This document shows positions 35,784-44,936 of a stretch of DNA of 50,821 nucleotides, in pieces. The DNA comes from Bdellovibrionales bacterium RIFOXYC1_FULL_37_79 (GTDB lineage Bacteria; Bdellovibrionota; Bacteriovoracia; Bacteriovoracales; Bacteriovoracaceae). The notes below the pieces were generated by a model. It was given only the letters and a program-made list of their open reading frames with translations, was not told where the DNA came from and did not search any database. The position numbers and the translations under genes were made by a program. The stretch lies in the NCBI GenBank assembly GCA_001770015.1, contig MEQB01000060.1, positions 1 through 50,821 of the forward strand, written 5' to 3'. Position 1 is the first letter of the stretch; every line of letters starts with the position of its first letter.

Positions 35784-36670
35784 ATACTAAAGAAGTAACC
35801 CTTTGGACTGCCCTCATTACACCACTTAATCGTAAAAATGAAATTGATTATGCCACTTTAAAAGAACTCTTATTATTACAACAAAAGGCCAATAATGGCG
35901 TTTTACTCCTGGGAAGCACCGGCGAAGGAGCCAATCTACCACACCAAATTAAAAGAGAAATTATTCAATATGTGGATAAGCTTAACATAGATATTCCGCT
36001 GATGGCAGGCATCGGGGGCACCAATCTACTCGAACAACTTGAATGGATCGACTTTCTGGAATCATTCCCATCAATTCACAGTTATCTAGTGGTCACTCCC
36101 ATTTATGCAAAACCAGGCAAAAAAGGACAATATTACTGGTTTAAAAAATTGCTAGATCAATCAACCAAACCTTGTATGCTTTACAATATCCCTGGCAGGT
36201 CAGGGGTCAAACTCAATCTGGAAGCGGTTATTCAACTGGCAGATCATCCCAATTTTTATGCCATCAAAGAGGCCAGCGGAAATTTATCAGATTTTAAAAA
36301 CTTCAAACAAAATCTTTACCATCTTAAAATTTATTCCGGTGATGATGGACTCTTTTATGATCATGCCCGGCTGGGGGCATGTGGACTCGTATCCGTCGCC
36401 TCTAATGTCTGGGCACCAGAAACCCATCAATATGTTAATGATTGCCTGGACAACACGCTGGAAGCAAAATCACTGTGGAGTGAAAGCTGCAATTCATTAT
36501 TTTTGGCGAGTAATCCCGTACCTGTAAAACGACTAATGTATGCGAAAAAAATGATCAAATCCCCTTACCTTTATCCCCCTCTTCATTTTGAAGATTTGGA
36601 TAACCTCGAACCAGTTTGGGAAGCTGATAAGAAAATAACTACCTGGTTTAAGACAAACCAAAAGGAATAA
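35780..36670 (+). CDS. dapA: 4-hydroxy-tetrahydrodipicolinate synthase
   Basis: A class I aldolase condensing pyruvate with aspartate semialdehyde. Seen are LLGSTGEGANL, the Tyr in MLYNIPGRSGV, the Schiff-base Lys in YAIKEASGNL and GDDGLF. At 296 residues it has the normal family length. It overlaps dapB by four bases and is followed after three bases by dapD, a tight lysine/DAP operon. Confidence 0.93.
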   Translation: MNTKEVTLWTALITPLNRKNEIDYATLKELLLLQQKANNGVLLLGSTGEGANLPHQIKREIIQYVDKLNIDIPLMAGIGGTNLLEQLEWIDFLESFPSIHSYLVVTPIYAKPGKKGQYYWFKKLLDQSTKPCMLYNIPGRSGVKLNLEAVIQLADHPNFYAIKEASGNLSDFKNFKQNLYHLKIYSGDDGLFYDHARLGACGLVSVASNVWAPETHQYVNDCLDNTLEAKSLWSESCNSLFLASNPVPVKRLMYAKKMIKSPYLYPPLHFEDLDNLEPVWEADKKITTWFKTNQKE

Positions 36671-36673
36671 AAA

Positions 36674-37417
36674 ATGTCCTGGCAAAAAATTCTTGACTCT
36701 CTGGAAAAAGGCACCATCCGATCTGCCCTCAAAGAAAATGGAAAATGGACTCCTAATATTGAAGTTAAAAAAAATATTTTGGAGGCCTTCAAAGCAGGTG
36801 AATTGGTGCTTATGGATGATGGCCATGTAGATAAACACAACTTGCGTCCACGCACCATTACTCCTGACGACAAAATAAGACTGGTACCATTTGGCAGCAC
36901 CATTCGTCGGGGCGCATATGTCAGTCCCAATGTTGTGATCATGCCCCCCAGCTACATTAATATTGGAGCTTACATCGATGAGGGCACTTTAATTGATAGC
37001 CATGTTTTGATTGGATCATGTGCTCAGATTGGCAAAAATGTTCATATTTCAGCCGGAGTTTCCATCGGAGGAGTCTTAGAACCCATAGGCCTTGCACCGG
37101 TCATTATTGAGGATAATTGTTTCATCGGAGCCGGTGCCATCATTGTGGAAGGTGTCGCTGTTTTAGAAAACGCTGTTATTGCCCCAGGAGTTACACTTTC
37201 CAAAAGCATCCCTGTCTTCGATACGGTCTTTAATAGATTGCTTGACGAATTAGAACCGATTCCACCCAATGCCGTGGTGGTTCCTGGCACACGGACGTTT
37301 AAAAACCCCACCCCTTTTATTCAACAACATAACCTGGGCCTAAACTGTGCTATCATTATTAAATATAGGGATAAAAAAACTGATGCATCCGTTGCGCTGG
37401 AAAAAGCACTCCGCTAA
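36674..37417 (+). CDS. dapD: Tetrahydrodipicolinate N-succinyltransferase
   Basis: It succinylates tetrahydrodipicolinate, which shows that the cell uses the succinylase branch to meso-diaminopimelate. A left-handed beta-helix (hexapeptide repeats IDSHVLIGSCAQIGKNVHIS and VIIEDNCFIGAGAIIVEGV) follows FGSTIRRGAYVSPN; the substrate and CoA sites are in SAGVSIGGVLEP. At 247 residues it is somewhat shorter than the E. coli enzyme (274). AAGGA precedes the ATG. The 3' end overlaps the converging TPR gene by four bases. Confidence 0.92.
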   Translation: MSWQKILDSLEKGTIRSALKENGKWTPNIEVKKNILEAFKAGELVLMDDGHVDKHNLRPRTITPDDKIRLVPFGSTIRRGAYVSPNVVIMPPSYINIGAYIDEGTLIDSHVLIGSCAQIGKNVHISAGVSIGGVLEPIGLAPVIIEDNCFIGAGAIIVEGVAVLENAVIAPGVTLSKSIPVFDTVFNRLLDELEPIPPNAVVVPGTRTFKNPTPFIQQHNLGLNCAIIIKYRDKKTDASVALEKALR

Positions 37418-39033
37418 AAAAACATATATTTCAACTCAGCCGCAAAAATACTTTGATTATAAGCATAGACTTCTTTGTTCTTAGAGGTCTGTTTGTTAAA
37501 ACTATAACTGAAATTGACATTCCATTTATTAAGATAAGTCTTGGTGAGAATAATAAAAGGACTGTAAGTAACCTCGGTTCCCCTGGTATCTTTCATTTTT
37601 TTCATATTTTTAGCAGTAATGCCTAATCCATACAACGTATCAAATTTAAACAATGAATTTGGTTTCAAAACTGTAAAACGAGAAATGATCTGGTCGCTAC
37701 TTAAGGTAACATTATTGGCATCCACTACGTTTAACCCTAGATCAATAAAATAAACCTGTCCGGTTTTTTTAAAAATCGTATGGGTTAAATAAAGTCCGTT
37801 ATCCCGGGTGCTTTTAGTGTCATCAGGTGCACTGAATTGTTTATAAAAATATTTAAAAGCCGTATTGGTACCGGCCACCATCTCCATTTTTTCGCTCATG
37901 GAAACACTTATGGTATTCCCATATTTTTTCATGGAACTATCCGCCGGTACATCTACTCTTCTTTTAGTATGATTATAAACGAGGTCGATATGAAAGCTTG
38001 CCGGCCGATCAAACATCCGATGTTCTAAAGTGGTTTTAAGCCCAGGTAAGAAAGCCTGGGTATCGTTTTGATACACTTGATAATTATCTCGATTGAGATG
38101 GCGCACATGAGAAAATAAAAATTCAGGAGCAAATACCACTCGGCTGCGATGAATTGCCTGGGTGCTAATATAGGCATTGGTATTTAATACGCCGGAAGAT
38201 TTACTCGTGGCCTTTTGATCAGCATCCGATGATTCGAGCAAGACGTTGGTATCATAACTTATTTTTTCTGAAATATACAATTCCGTCAGTTTAGTGGGAA
38301 ACGGTCTGCCATTGTAGAAAGCCTTGCGTTTTATACCATACTTTTGATTTACATTTTCTTTTCTGGCATAAATTTGATTAGCCAGATTGTTATCGGTCTT
38401 CTCTTCCAAGGCTTTATCATACATTGGAAGTACATACTGGGTGACCGTGGTTCTTACCTCGGGAGTGATTCTTTTATTATTTTTTTCAATATTACCAAGA
38501 TAAGCTTCACCAATTTGAAAATAGGCAGCTTGATTGAGTTCACTATTAACTTTTTCCTTTTCCAAAATCTGTTTGGTATAGCGAATGGCCTGCTCAAAGT
38601 TTTCCTCTGATAATTCCATATATCCCAAATAATAAAAAGACTCCGATACTTTAAATCTCTTTAAAACAGATTGTTTAAAGGATTCTTTAGCATGTTTATA
38701 ATCAAGCATGGAATAATAGGCTTGTCCCAGCTCATAATAAATATCAAGTGGGGTTGCTCCCAATTCCAAAGCGGTCTTGTACTCATTCACTGCTTGGTCG
38801 TATTTTTGCAATTTACTATTACAAATCCCTTTCCAGTAATGGGCAAGCGGCTTGAATTCCTTGGATTCAATGGCATTCAATTTATTAAGGGCGCCCTGAT
38901 AATCCCCTGAATTGAAGGTATAAAGTATTTGGGCAAAAACCTTATCGCTATCGCTCAAGGCAAACACTGCTTGGGTGCTGCTATAGATGGTTAAACTTAG
39001 CAAAATAAAATAAACAAAATATTTATTCATCAT
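37414..39033 (-). CDS. TPR protein with C-terminal outer-membrane beta-barrel
   Basis: A signal peptide (KYFVYFILLSLTIYSSTQAVFA) is followed by about five tetratricopeptide repeats between residues 30 and 200 (for example AHYWKGICNSKLQKYDQAVNEY and FYYLGYMELSEENFEQAIRY). The last 300 residues are amphipathic strands with Y/F/N-rich turns and end in E-L-K-Y-M-F-F, a barrel-closing aromatic tail. This layout resembles Slam-like and other TPR-porins. The gene follows the FecR-domain gene by five bases, so the two form one operon. It is likely an outer-membrane assembly or translocation protein. Confidence 0.78.
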   Translation of the reverse strand: MMNKYFVYFILLSLTIYSSTQAVFALSDSDKVFAQILYTFNSGDYQGALNKLNAIESKEFKPLAHYWKGICNSKLQKYDQAVNEYKTALELGATPLDIYYELGQAYYSMLDYKHAKESFKQSVLKRFKVSESFYYLGYMELSEENFEQAIRYTKQILEKEKVNSELNQAAYFQIGEAYLGNIEKNNKRITPEVRTTVTQYVLPMYDKALEEKTDNNLANQIYARKENVNQKYGIKRKAFYNGRPFPTKLTELYISEKISYDTNVLLESSDADQKATSKSSGVLNTNAYISTQAIHRSRVVFAPEFLFSHVRHLNRDNYQVYQNDTQAFLPGLKTTLEHRMFDRPASFHIDLVYNHTKRRVDVPADSSMKKYGNTISVSMSEKMEMVAGTNTAFKYFYKQFSAPDDTKSTRDNGLYLTHTIFKKTGQVYFIDLGLNVVDANNVTLSSDQIISRFTVLKPNSLFKFDTLYGLGITAKNMKKMKDTRGTEVTYSPFIILTKTYLNKWNVNFSYSFNKQTSKNKEVYAYNQSIFAAELKYMFF

Positions 39034-39038
39034 CTCCC

Positions 39039-40349
39039 CTAAGGTAGCACTCTTACAGATATTTTCAATAAAGAAATGGAATTTTGAACTGTAGTATTGG
39101 TTACAATACTGGTGGTAATCTCGGGAGGCAAGGGAATCGATCCAGATAACGGATCATTGGTAAAAATTGGTTCCTTTGGAACATTGATCATGATTTCATT
39201 TTTAGTGCCACCATCCGTAATAATCTTAACCTCCGGTTGCCCTTGCCCGATATACTGAATGGTACCATCCTCATTCATCTGATAGCCGCTGGGTGGTTTA
39301 AAACCTCCACTGGCTTCATCATAAGTTCCGTGGCTGGTAGGCACAATATAAGTATCTGTATTGGAATCATATTCACTATCTTCGGGAGGTGCCACATACA
39401 CCCCTTTTTCGATATCAATAAATCCCCCTGCCATCGGGGCAAATTCCTTAGTATCTGGATCGTAGAAACCTTCAGCCGGCACCAAGGAAGCATCTTTTTT
39501 TTCATTGTCGATAGTCTGACGAACAGTTTTATCAATATCTTCAAATTTAGTCTCACCCAAGACATTCTTCATGGATTGCTCCAATTCAGAATTTTGATTA
39601 ATAAAAGTTTTAGCATCCAGGTTTGGTGGTATTTTGGATTGATAAGATTTCACTTCTGAAGCAATTTGACGACTCTCTTCGAACAAGCTGGCACCTTTAA
39701 GGGTTTGAAACTGTGCTGGATTGATTTTTATTGGAATATTAGGTCGTCCCATTTCATTGGTACCCGCATATTGACCATGCTTTATCGAGACTGCTTTATC
39801 TTTTTCAAGCAGCAAACTCAATTGAGCCGAAGGCAAACGAAGACCCATTTCTTTGGGAATTTGCGACATCATCACCTCTCCGGAAAAGGTGAGCACTGAA
39901 GTTTTTTGAATGTTATGGTTATACATCACCATGAACTCCGTACCTCTAACACCCATGGCTGCCGTCTCAGTTTTAATATAAAGCTTGTTTTTGTCACCAG
40001 AATCCAAAGCATTTTTAAGAACGGTTGCCTTAAGCTTGCCTTTCATAACCGATAAAATACCTGCTTCATTTTGCGCAAATTTACCTATTTCCAATTTACT
40101 GTTTGGGCCCAGTGTTACCCTCGATTGATCAACAAAGATAAGTTTCACCACACTACCCTTGTCTGTTTCCAAGATGGAATTTCTTAAAACCCACGAATCG
40201 TTGGCCAGCAAAAAAGTTTTATTAATACTTGGACGAAACTCCGTGACTTTCCCCTTGAGCAAGATTACCTTTGCTACTTGTTCGTTGGCATATAGTGATT
40301 GCACCCATATGATCCAGATAAAACAAAGGCCATAAAACAATTTATTCAT
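39039..40349 (-). CDS. Exported FecR-domain protein with C-terminal tandem repeats
   Basis: The start is the ATG at 40349 after GGAG, opening a signal peptide (LFYGLCFIWIIWVQSLYA). A FecR domain spans about residues 25-145 (VTEFRPSINKTFLLANDSWV, VDQSRVTLGPNSKLEIGKF, TAAMGVRGTEFMV). From about residue 290 to 370 are four to five degenerate repeats of roughly 16 residues (GFYDPDTKEFAPMAGG, EYDSNTDTYIVPTSHG, TYDEASGGFKPPSGY), each with a Y-D and a Pro/Gly turn. The protein lacks the anti-sigma region of true FecR. It may be a surface or periplasmic protein handled by the TPR/barrel gene five bases downstream. Confidence 0.8.
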   Translation of the reverse strand: MNKLFYGLCFIWIIWVQSLYANEQVAKVILLKGKVTEFRPSINKTFLLANDSWVLRNSILETDKGSVVKLIFVDQSRVTLGPNSKLEIGKFAQNEAGILSVMKGKLKATVLKNALDSGDKNKLYIKTETAAMGVRGTEFMVMYNHNIQKTSVLTFSGEVMMSQIPKEMGLRLPSAQLSLLLEKDKAVSIKHGQYAGTNEMGRPNIPIKINPAQFQTLKGASLFEESRQIASEVKSYQSKIPPNLDAKTFINQNSELEQSMKNVLGETKFEDIDKTVRQTIDNEKKDASLVPAEGFYDPDTKEFAPMAGGFIDIEKGVYVAPPEDSEYDSNTDTYIVPTSHGTYDEASGGFKPPSGYQMNEDGTIQYIGQGQPEVKIITDGGTKNEIMINVPKEPIFTNDPLSGSIPLPPEITTSIVTNTTVQNSISLLKISVRVLP

Positions 40350-40389
40350 AAAAACTCCGTTCCTTGAAGTCTTGGTTAAAAAAATTTTC

Positions 40390-40433
40390 AATGTATGAAA
40401 AATTTTTTTTCATGTATAATGGTAATGTATGAA
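40390..40433 (+). promoter_or_regulatory. Promoter of the tyrosine recombinase gene, with direct repeats
   Basis: A perfect TATAAT (40415-40420) lies eight bases before the ATG at 40429, so transcription should begin at or next to the start codon (leaderless). AATGTATGAA occurs at 40390-40399 and again at 40424-40433 over the start, a third ATGTAT overlaps the -10 (40412-40417), and ATGAAAAA/TTTTTCAT (40395-40402/40406-40413) forms a dyad. No Shine-Dalgarno is visible. Confidence 0.45.
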
Positions 40434-41391
40434 TAATCAAATGAACAGCGTTCCAACCAAAAATTTGAAATTTTACCTTCATCTTGACTTCTTGGAAGAA
40501 TTATCTTCGCCTCACACTCGGCTTTCCTACCAAAATGATATCTTGCAGTTTCTTGATTACATTAGTAGACAATTTGAAGATATTAACACCTACCAAGATA
40601 TCGAGAAAAAACATTTCGTCCGCTTTCGAAATTATCTGCAACAAATTGGTGGCAAGCAAGGTGACCCATGTGCCCCCAAAACTATAGCCCGAAAACTGGC
40701 GGCCCTTTCCAGCTATTTTAGATTTTTATCCGAAAAAAATATCATCACCGCCAACCCTGTTTCGTCCATAAAAAGACCACGATCGGCGGTCCTGGTGCCT
40801 ACCAACGCTCTAACCAGGGAACAAGTAATAGACTTGCTTCATTCTATTGATGAAAATAAAAAAGCAGGCAAAATGCATAAAGCACTACTGGTCATGTTTT
40901 TTACGACAGGGCTTAGAAAATCAGAAATATTAAATCTTCGCAGAAAAGACTACTCTGAGTTTAATCAACACAAAATCGTAAAATATCACGGAAAGGGAGG
41001 CAAGAAAGGTCAAAAAATTCTTCACCCTTTATGCATAGACGCTCTGGATGAGTATTTAAATTGGATGAAAAATCAGTCTAGAGAACACATCCCCGAAGAT
41101 TGGCTCTTTCAACCAACTCAAAATCCATTCAACCCAACCATGTTAAATAAGCCACTCAACCCCAAAACGATCAATGAAATACTGGACTATTATGCTATGA
41201 AAATAAAGCTAACTTTCAAAATCAGTCCCCACTCTGCCCGAGCCACCTTTATTGGAGAACTGTTAGACGCTGGAGTTGACATTTATGCGGTTGCCCAAGA
41301 AGTGAACCATTCTTCGGTTAAGACCACCCAAGAATATGACAAAAGACGAAAAAATTTTCTTGATTCACCCGTATATAAATTGAAATATTAA
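40429..41391 (+). CDS. Tyrosine recombinase (XerC/XerD-like)
   Basis: A 320-residue phage-integrase-family recombinase. The N-terminal SAM-like domain (LDFLEELSSPHTRLSYQNDI) is followed by the catalytic core. Arg is in TTGLRKSEILNL, Lys in YHGKGGKKGQ, H-x-x-R in SPHSARATF, His in VNHSSVKTT and the nucleophile Tyr in QEYDKRRK. The residue pattern is that of Xer-type enzymes, but at position three of the catalytic block it has N-H rather than the usual G-H. No tRNA, att repeat or cargo gene is adjacent, so a Xer paralogue is likelier than an integrative element. The 3' end overlaps the converging protease by four bases. Confidence 0.85.
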   Translation: MNNQMNSVPTKNLKFYLHLDFLEELSSPHTRLSYQNDILQFLDYISRQFEDINTYQDIEKKHFVRFRNYLQQIGGKQGDPCAPKTIARKLAALSSYFRFLSEKNIITANPVSSIKRPRSAVLVPTNALTREQVIDLLHSIDENKKAGKMHKALLVMFFTTGLRKSEILNLRRKDYSEFNQHKIVKYHGKGGKKGQKILHPLCIDALDEYLNWMKNQSREHIPEDWLFQPTQNPFNPTMLNKPLNPKTINEILDYYAMKIKLTFKISPHSARATFIGELLDAGVDIYAVAQEVNHSSVKTTQEYDKRRKNFLDSPVYKLKY

Positions 41392-42257
41392 ATGTTTGAT
41401 GCTTGTAATGCCTGAATTCTCGTTATCCTCGTAACATCTTCGCCTCTGCATCCATCATCCCGGCAAGTATTAATTCGGTAACATGCATTGTACCGATCAT
41501 AGTTGTAATCGTCCTCTCCCCGGACCAACACACCTTCCACCACCCCGGTACGGGCATTAAAAACCGCCGAACCACTATTACCACCGAAAGAATCCAAATT
41601 GGCAACAAAGTAAAACTCATTGTCATTAGTTCTCACATTGGCATTATCCGCAATTTTCGTTGGAAGTCCTGATGGATGACCAATAATCACCAAGGACTCA
41701 AAATTTTCAATCTGACCTGTTTTTCGATACTCCAGTGGATATCGGTCGCTGACTTTTCTGTCCAGACGAATCAAAGCATAATCTTCCTTAGTAATAGGAT
41801 CAAGTTTTTGTTCAATCACTTCCGCACAATTATAGATATTGGCGACCATCACAAAATCAACTTTTCCATTATGATCTGCCTTATAATCAAACACCCAGCT
41901 AAAATCGGTACAATCCAACTTACTATTCATACAATGGCCGGCGGTCACGAGTAAATCTTCACCTACCAAAAAACCTGAACAATCCGCTGCCCCTATTTGC
42001 AAGCTAAACCTATCATCAGCGCAATAACCTCTCTCAACTAACGCCGATCCCTGCAAAAATGCCCGATCACCGTCTATTCTAATTACTGAATGATCAATAC
42101 GGGCAGCCGTTGCAATCGACAATCTTACAAACTCTCGATTATTTGAATCAACCACGTCAACCCGACTATCATCACCATAAACAACCTTATCAACCGCAAA
42201 AACATTTACACTGACAAGCATCGAAACAAGAATCAATAGTGCTGCTCCAAATCCCAT
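41388..42257 (-). CDS. Secreted trypsin/V8-like serine protease (paralogue 2)
   Basis: The signal peptide (MGFGAALLILVSMLVSVNVFA) precedes KVVYGDDSRVDVV, the same Y-G-(E/D)-D motif as the other two proteases. The triad is His in TAGHCMNSK, Asp in DYALIRLDRKV and Ser in FGGNSGSAVFN. Cysteines in CADDRFSLQIGAADCSG and in the C-terminal CYRINTCRDDGCRGEDV probably form disulfides. The C-terminal RGEDV motif is shared with the paralogue at 44937. The 3' end overlaps the recombinase gene by four bases. Confidence 0.87.
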   Translation of the reverse strand: MGFGAALLILVSMLVSVNVFAVDKVVYGDDSRVDVVDSNNREFVRLSIATAARIDHSVIRIDGDRAFLQGSALVERGYCADDRFSLQIGAADCSGFLVGEDLLVTAGHCMNSKLDCTDFSWVFDYKADHNGKVDFVMVANIYNCAEVIEQKLDPITKEDYALIRLDRKVSDRYPLEYRKTGQIENFESLVIIGHPSGLPTKIADNANVRTNDNEFYFVANLDSFGGNSGSAVFNARTGVVEGVLVRGEDDYNYDRYNACYRINTCRDDGCRGEDVTRITRIQALQASNI

Positions 42258-42364
42258 AAAGTTCCTTTTTGATTATTTATATGGGCGGATTATTTGATAA
42301 CTTGATAATAATGACAACTAACAATTTCTTACAATAAGGGTCAGGTATTTGGAAAAAAGTATAC

Positions 42365-43639
42365 TTATTTTAATAGTTTTCCCATGACAAAAGTATTTTT
42401 CACATTTCCAGGGAAAGTTTTACTTTCAAAAGGAGACCAGTTAGTCTTTGATTTTATTTCACTTTTTGTCATCTTCGTTTTATTGGTCATATTTAAAACT
42501 GTGAATGATGCAGCATATCCTTGTCGCACAAAACCAATTCCTTCCCCTAATTTTTTATAAGGCGATGAAAGTTTTTGTAAGTTCTTTAAAAATTTTCCAA
42601 TAAAAATACCTGGGTTTTCGGAAGTGGTTTTCACCAATTTACGCACGTCCATATGACAATTTTTTATCAACCAGGTGACAAACACTCCGTAAGTATCAAG
42701 ACCAGTGAGACCAGATATCCCTGACAATTTTTCCATTAAAGTGTGGGGGGCATGATCTGTGGCCAAAAAATCAACCTCTCCGTTTAAAAAAAATTCCAAT
42801 ACCCCTTCTTGATCTTCTCTGCTTCTAATTGGAGGATTCATCTGCAAAAATTTTTTTTCAAAGCTACTGAGTTTTTCATTACAAAAATAAAGATGTTGAG
42901 GAGTTACCTCACAGGTGATTTTCAAATTTTCTTTTCTGGCTTCAATGATTTTCCGTAAACCTTCCTTGGTACTAACATGGCAGATATTTGCATCAATATT
43001 AAATTTCTTAATTAAGGTAATGGCACTTTCAATAGCCTTGATTTCTGCTTCGGGAGGTCTGCGTTTCAAGTGAGTCGGTTGATCTACATTCTTCCTAAGA
43101 ATTTGTCCATCTTCGCAATGAAAACTGATCAAACAACCAGCATACCTAGAAAGTACTTCCTCCCATTCATCATCATTTATAAAAAGATCACCAACAGATT
43201 TGGTCATATATACCTTGTAAGGAACAGGAAAATGAAAAGGCCCGGTCTGACTGCCAATCCCGGCATATAAAAATACCGGAACTGACGATTTGGTTGCCAA
43301 AGAGGTTTTGGCATAATATCCTTTTTCTTCAGTCGGTGGAAACTTATTATTGGGCATATCCATAAACGCCGTAACCCCACCATTTACGGCGGATAACCCT
43401 GCGCTGGTAAAATCCTCCTTGTAATTATCTTCTCCGGTCATATCTTCTCTGGCATGAACGTGAATATCAATAAAACCTGGAAAAACCAGATCATCATCCT
43501 CGTAGTAGTAATCCACCTGGGCCTTGGCCACTAATGCATCCCCCACCTCCACAATCAGACCGGAAGACTCGTCAAAGGCAATTTGCGTACGCCTGATTTG
43601 GTCAGAATTTACAACTACACCTTCCAAATATTTTATCAT
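42365..43639 (-). CDS. pyrC: Dihydroorotase-like amidohydrolase
   Basis: A 424-residue TIM-barrel amidohydrolase of the cyclic amidohydrolase/type I dihydroorotase family. Hallmarks are the metal site FIDIHVHARED (H-x-H), the MPNN substrate segment, NICHVSTKEG with a metal His, EVTPQHLYF with another, and ATDHAPHTLMEK with the metal Asp. It should form dihydroorotate in pyrimidine synthesis; no other pyr gene is adjacent, so hydantoinase or allantoinase activity is not excluded. GAGG precedes the ATG. It starts 13 bases after the VOC-like gene. Confidence 0.82.
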   Translation of the reverse strand: MIKYLEGVVVNSDQIRRTQIAFDESSGLIVEVGDALVAKAQVDYYYEDDDLVFPGFIDIHVHAREDMTGEDNYKEDFTSAGLSAVNGGVTAFMDMPNNKFPPTEEKGYYAKTSLATKSSVPVFLYAGIGSQTGPFHFPVPYKVYMTKSVGDLFINDDEWEEVLSRYAGCLISFHCEDGQILRKNVDQPTHLKRRPPEAEIKAIESAITLIKKFNIDANICHVSTKEGLRKIIEARKENLKITCEVTPQHLYFCNEKLSSFEKKFLQMNPPIRSREDQEGVLEFFLNGEVDFLATDHAPHTLMEKLSGISGLTGLDTYGVFVTWLIKNCHMDVRKLVKTTSENPGIFIGKFLKNLQKLSSPYKKLGEGIGFVRQGYAASFTVLNMTNKTKMTKSEIKSKTNWSPFESKTFPGNVKNTFVMGKLLK

Positions 43640-43652
43640 GGCCTCATTCCCA

Positions 43653-44045
43653 TTAGTTGGTTTGAATTAAGGTTGAAAATTTCCATTTTCGATTATCGGT
43701 ATCCTCCACTTCAAAATAATGAATATTCTGATCTCCATGAATTTCTGGAATTTCAAAAAGTCTGTCAGTATTTTTCCCTGCATTTAATCTGTAATGGTAA
43801 AATTGCACTTTTTTCAAAAGATCTTCCAACGCTTCCACTGAATCCACGGAAAATTCCAAGAGGGTGTGCCGCGAATCATGCTGGACCTGATCATCATCCA
43901 CTTGTTTAAATATAAAATTGATCCCATCCATATTGATTACATATTGATTATTCGAAATGGAAACCTGCTTATCAAATATCTCAGAAATATAGTTTGATAA
44001 TGTTTTTTTATCCGTAGTATTTAAGACAATATTAGTAAGATTCAT
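43653..44045 (-). CDS. Small VOC/glyoxalase-like protein (130 aa)
   Basis: A protein of about 130 residues with the strand-helix pattern of the vicinal oxygen chelate fold: NIVLNTTDKKTLSNYISEIF at the start, INFIFKQ, FSVDSVEALEDLLKKV, and HYFEVEDTDNRKWKF at the end, like the paired beta-alpha-beta-beta-beta modules of glyoxalase-like domains. Metal ligands are not clear. The ATG at 44045 is chosen; a TTG at 44054 (AGAGA upstream) would add three residues. It is 13 bases from the dihydroorotase-like gene and probably in one operon with it. Confidence 0.55.
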   Translation of the reverse strand: MNLTNIVLNTTDKKTLSNYISEIFDKQVSISNNQYVINMDGINFIFKQVDDDQVQHDSRHTLLEFSVDSVEALEDLLKKVQFYHYRLNAGKNTDRLFEIPEIHGDQNIHYFEVEDTDNRKWKFSTLIQTN

Positions 44046-44088
44046 TATACTCAATTATCTCTTAGGAGCATTCAGGTTTCAAGAAAAA

Positions 44089-44925
44089 TTATTTTTTTAC
44101 TTTTAGGTCATTGGATGTTTTCAAAAGCTGACACGCTTTCTCGTTATGCAGATCACAAGATAACTTTAAATATTTTTGGGCGTCCTCAACCATCTTATCA
44201 AAGAGGTATTGTTCGCCTAAAACTAGGCAAGCCGCTGCATCCAACAAATCACAAGATTTTTCAAAGTAAAACTTAGCCTTTTTATTTTGGGTGTCTTTGA
44301 GGTAAGAGTAAGCCAAATAGCGACAAGGTCTGGCCAGGGATCTTTCACACATATTTAAAAATCTTTGTTGAGCCTCTTTCTTTTTGCCTTCAGCCAGTTC
44401 AAACAGGCCTACCTTTAAACAATTTTCCAACTCGTTAAGATTGCACCCTCTAATATAAGCTTCTTTCGCCTTTTTTATCTGATCTTCCTTTTCATAAAAA
44501 ATTCCAAGATAAAAACAACCCAAGGCTTCCAGGCCATCACAAGCAAGTTCGAAGAATTTTCCCGCCTCTGTTTTTTTTCCGTACTTACTTTCCCAAATAC
44601 CCAGATTGATGCAGGCCCGGTTATATTTCCCGGCACAGCTTTGCACAAAATAATCCTTGCTTTTTGTCTTCTCACCTTTTTTTATATAGATCAATCCTAT
44701 ATTATTACAGGCCTTGTAATGATTTTTTTTACAAGCAAATTCGTAATATTGTAAAGAATCATTAAGCGTATTATTTTTTTCCAAATAATAGGCATATTGG
44801 AAACAATCGGCGGCTTTTTTTTGAACATCACAATTTTGTTTAATTAAACCAATATCCGCACTACTTGCTCCCTGTCCGCTTGATAAAATCAATAACCATA
44901 CCATAAGTGAAAATATTTTTATCAC
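44089..44925 (-). CDS. Cysteine-rich Sel1/Hcp-type repeat protein
   Basis: After a signal peptide (IKIFSLMVWLLILSSGQGAS) the mature protein is about six repeats of some 36 residues, each a helix pair with two conserved cysteines (for example YYEFACKKNHYKACNNIGLIY and YFVQSCAGKYNRACINLGIWE). This is the layout of Sel1-like Helicobacter cysteine-rich proteins, in which each repeat carries an internal disulfide. It starts with GTG, supported by AGAGG upstream, and lies 11 bases after the protease gene at 44937, so the two are one transcript. It may bind peptidoglycan or peptides in the periplasm or be secreted. Confidence 0.83.
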   Translation of the reverse strand: MIKIFSLMVWLLILSSGQGASSADIGLIKQNCDVQKKAADCFQYAYYLEKNNTLNDSLQYYEFACKKNHYKACNNIGLIYIKKGEKTKSKDYFVQSCAGKYNRACINLGIWESKYGKKTEAGKFFELACDGLEALGCFYLGIFYEKEDQIKKAKEAYIRGCNLNELENCLKVGLFELAEGKKKEAQQRFLNMCERSLARPCRYLAYSYLKDTQNKKAKFYFEKSCDLLDAAACLVLGEQYLFDKMVEDAQKYLKLSCDLHNEKACQLLKTSNDLKVKK

Positions 44926-44936
44926 ATGACCTCTTT

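Noticed and set aside
40429-41391. Tyrosine recombinase as the integrase of a mobile element
   Set aside because: No tRNA, attachment repeats, phage genes or base-composition shift were seen next to it.
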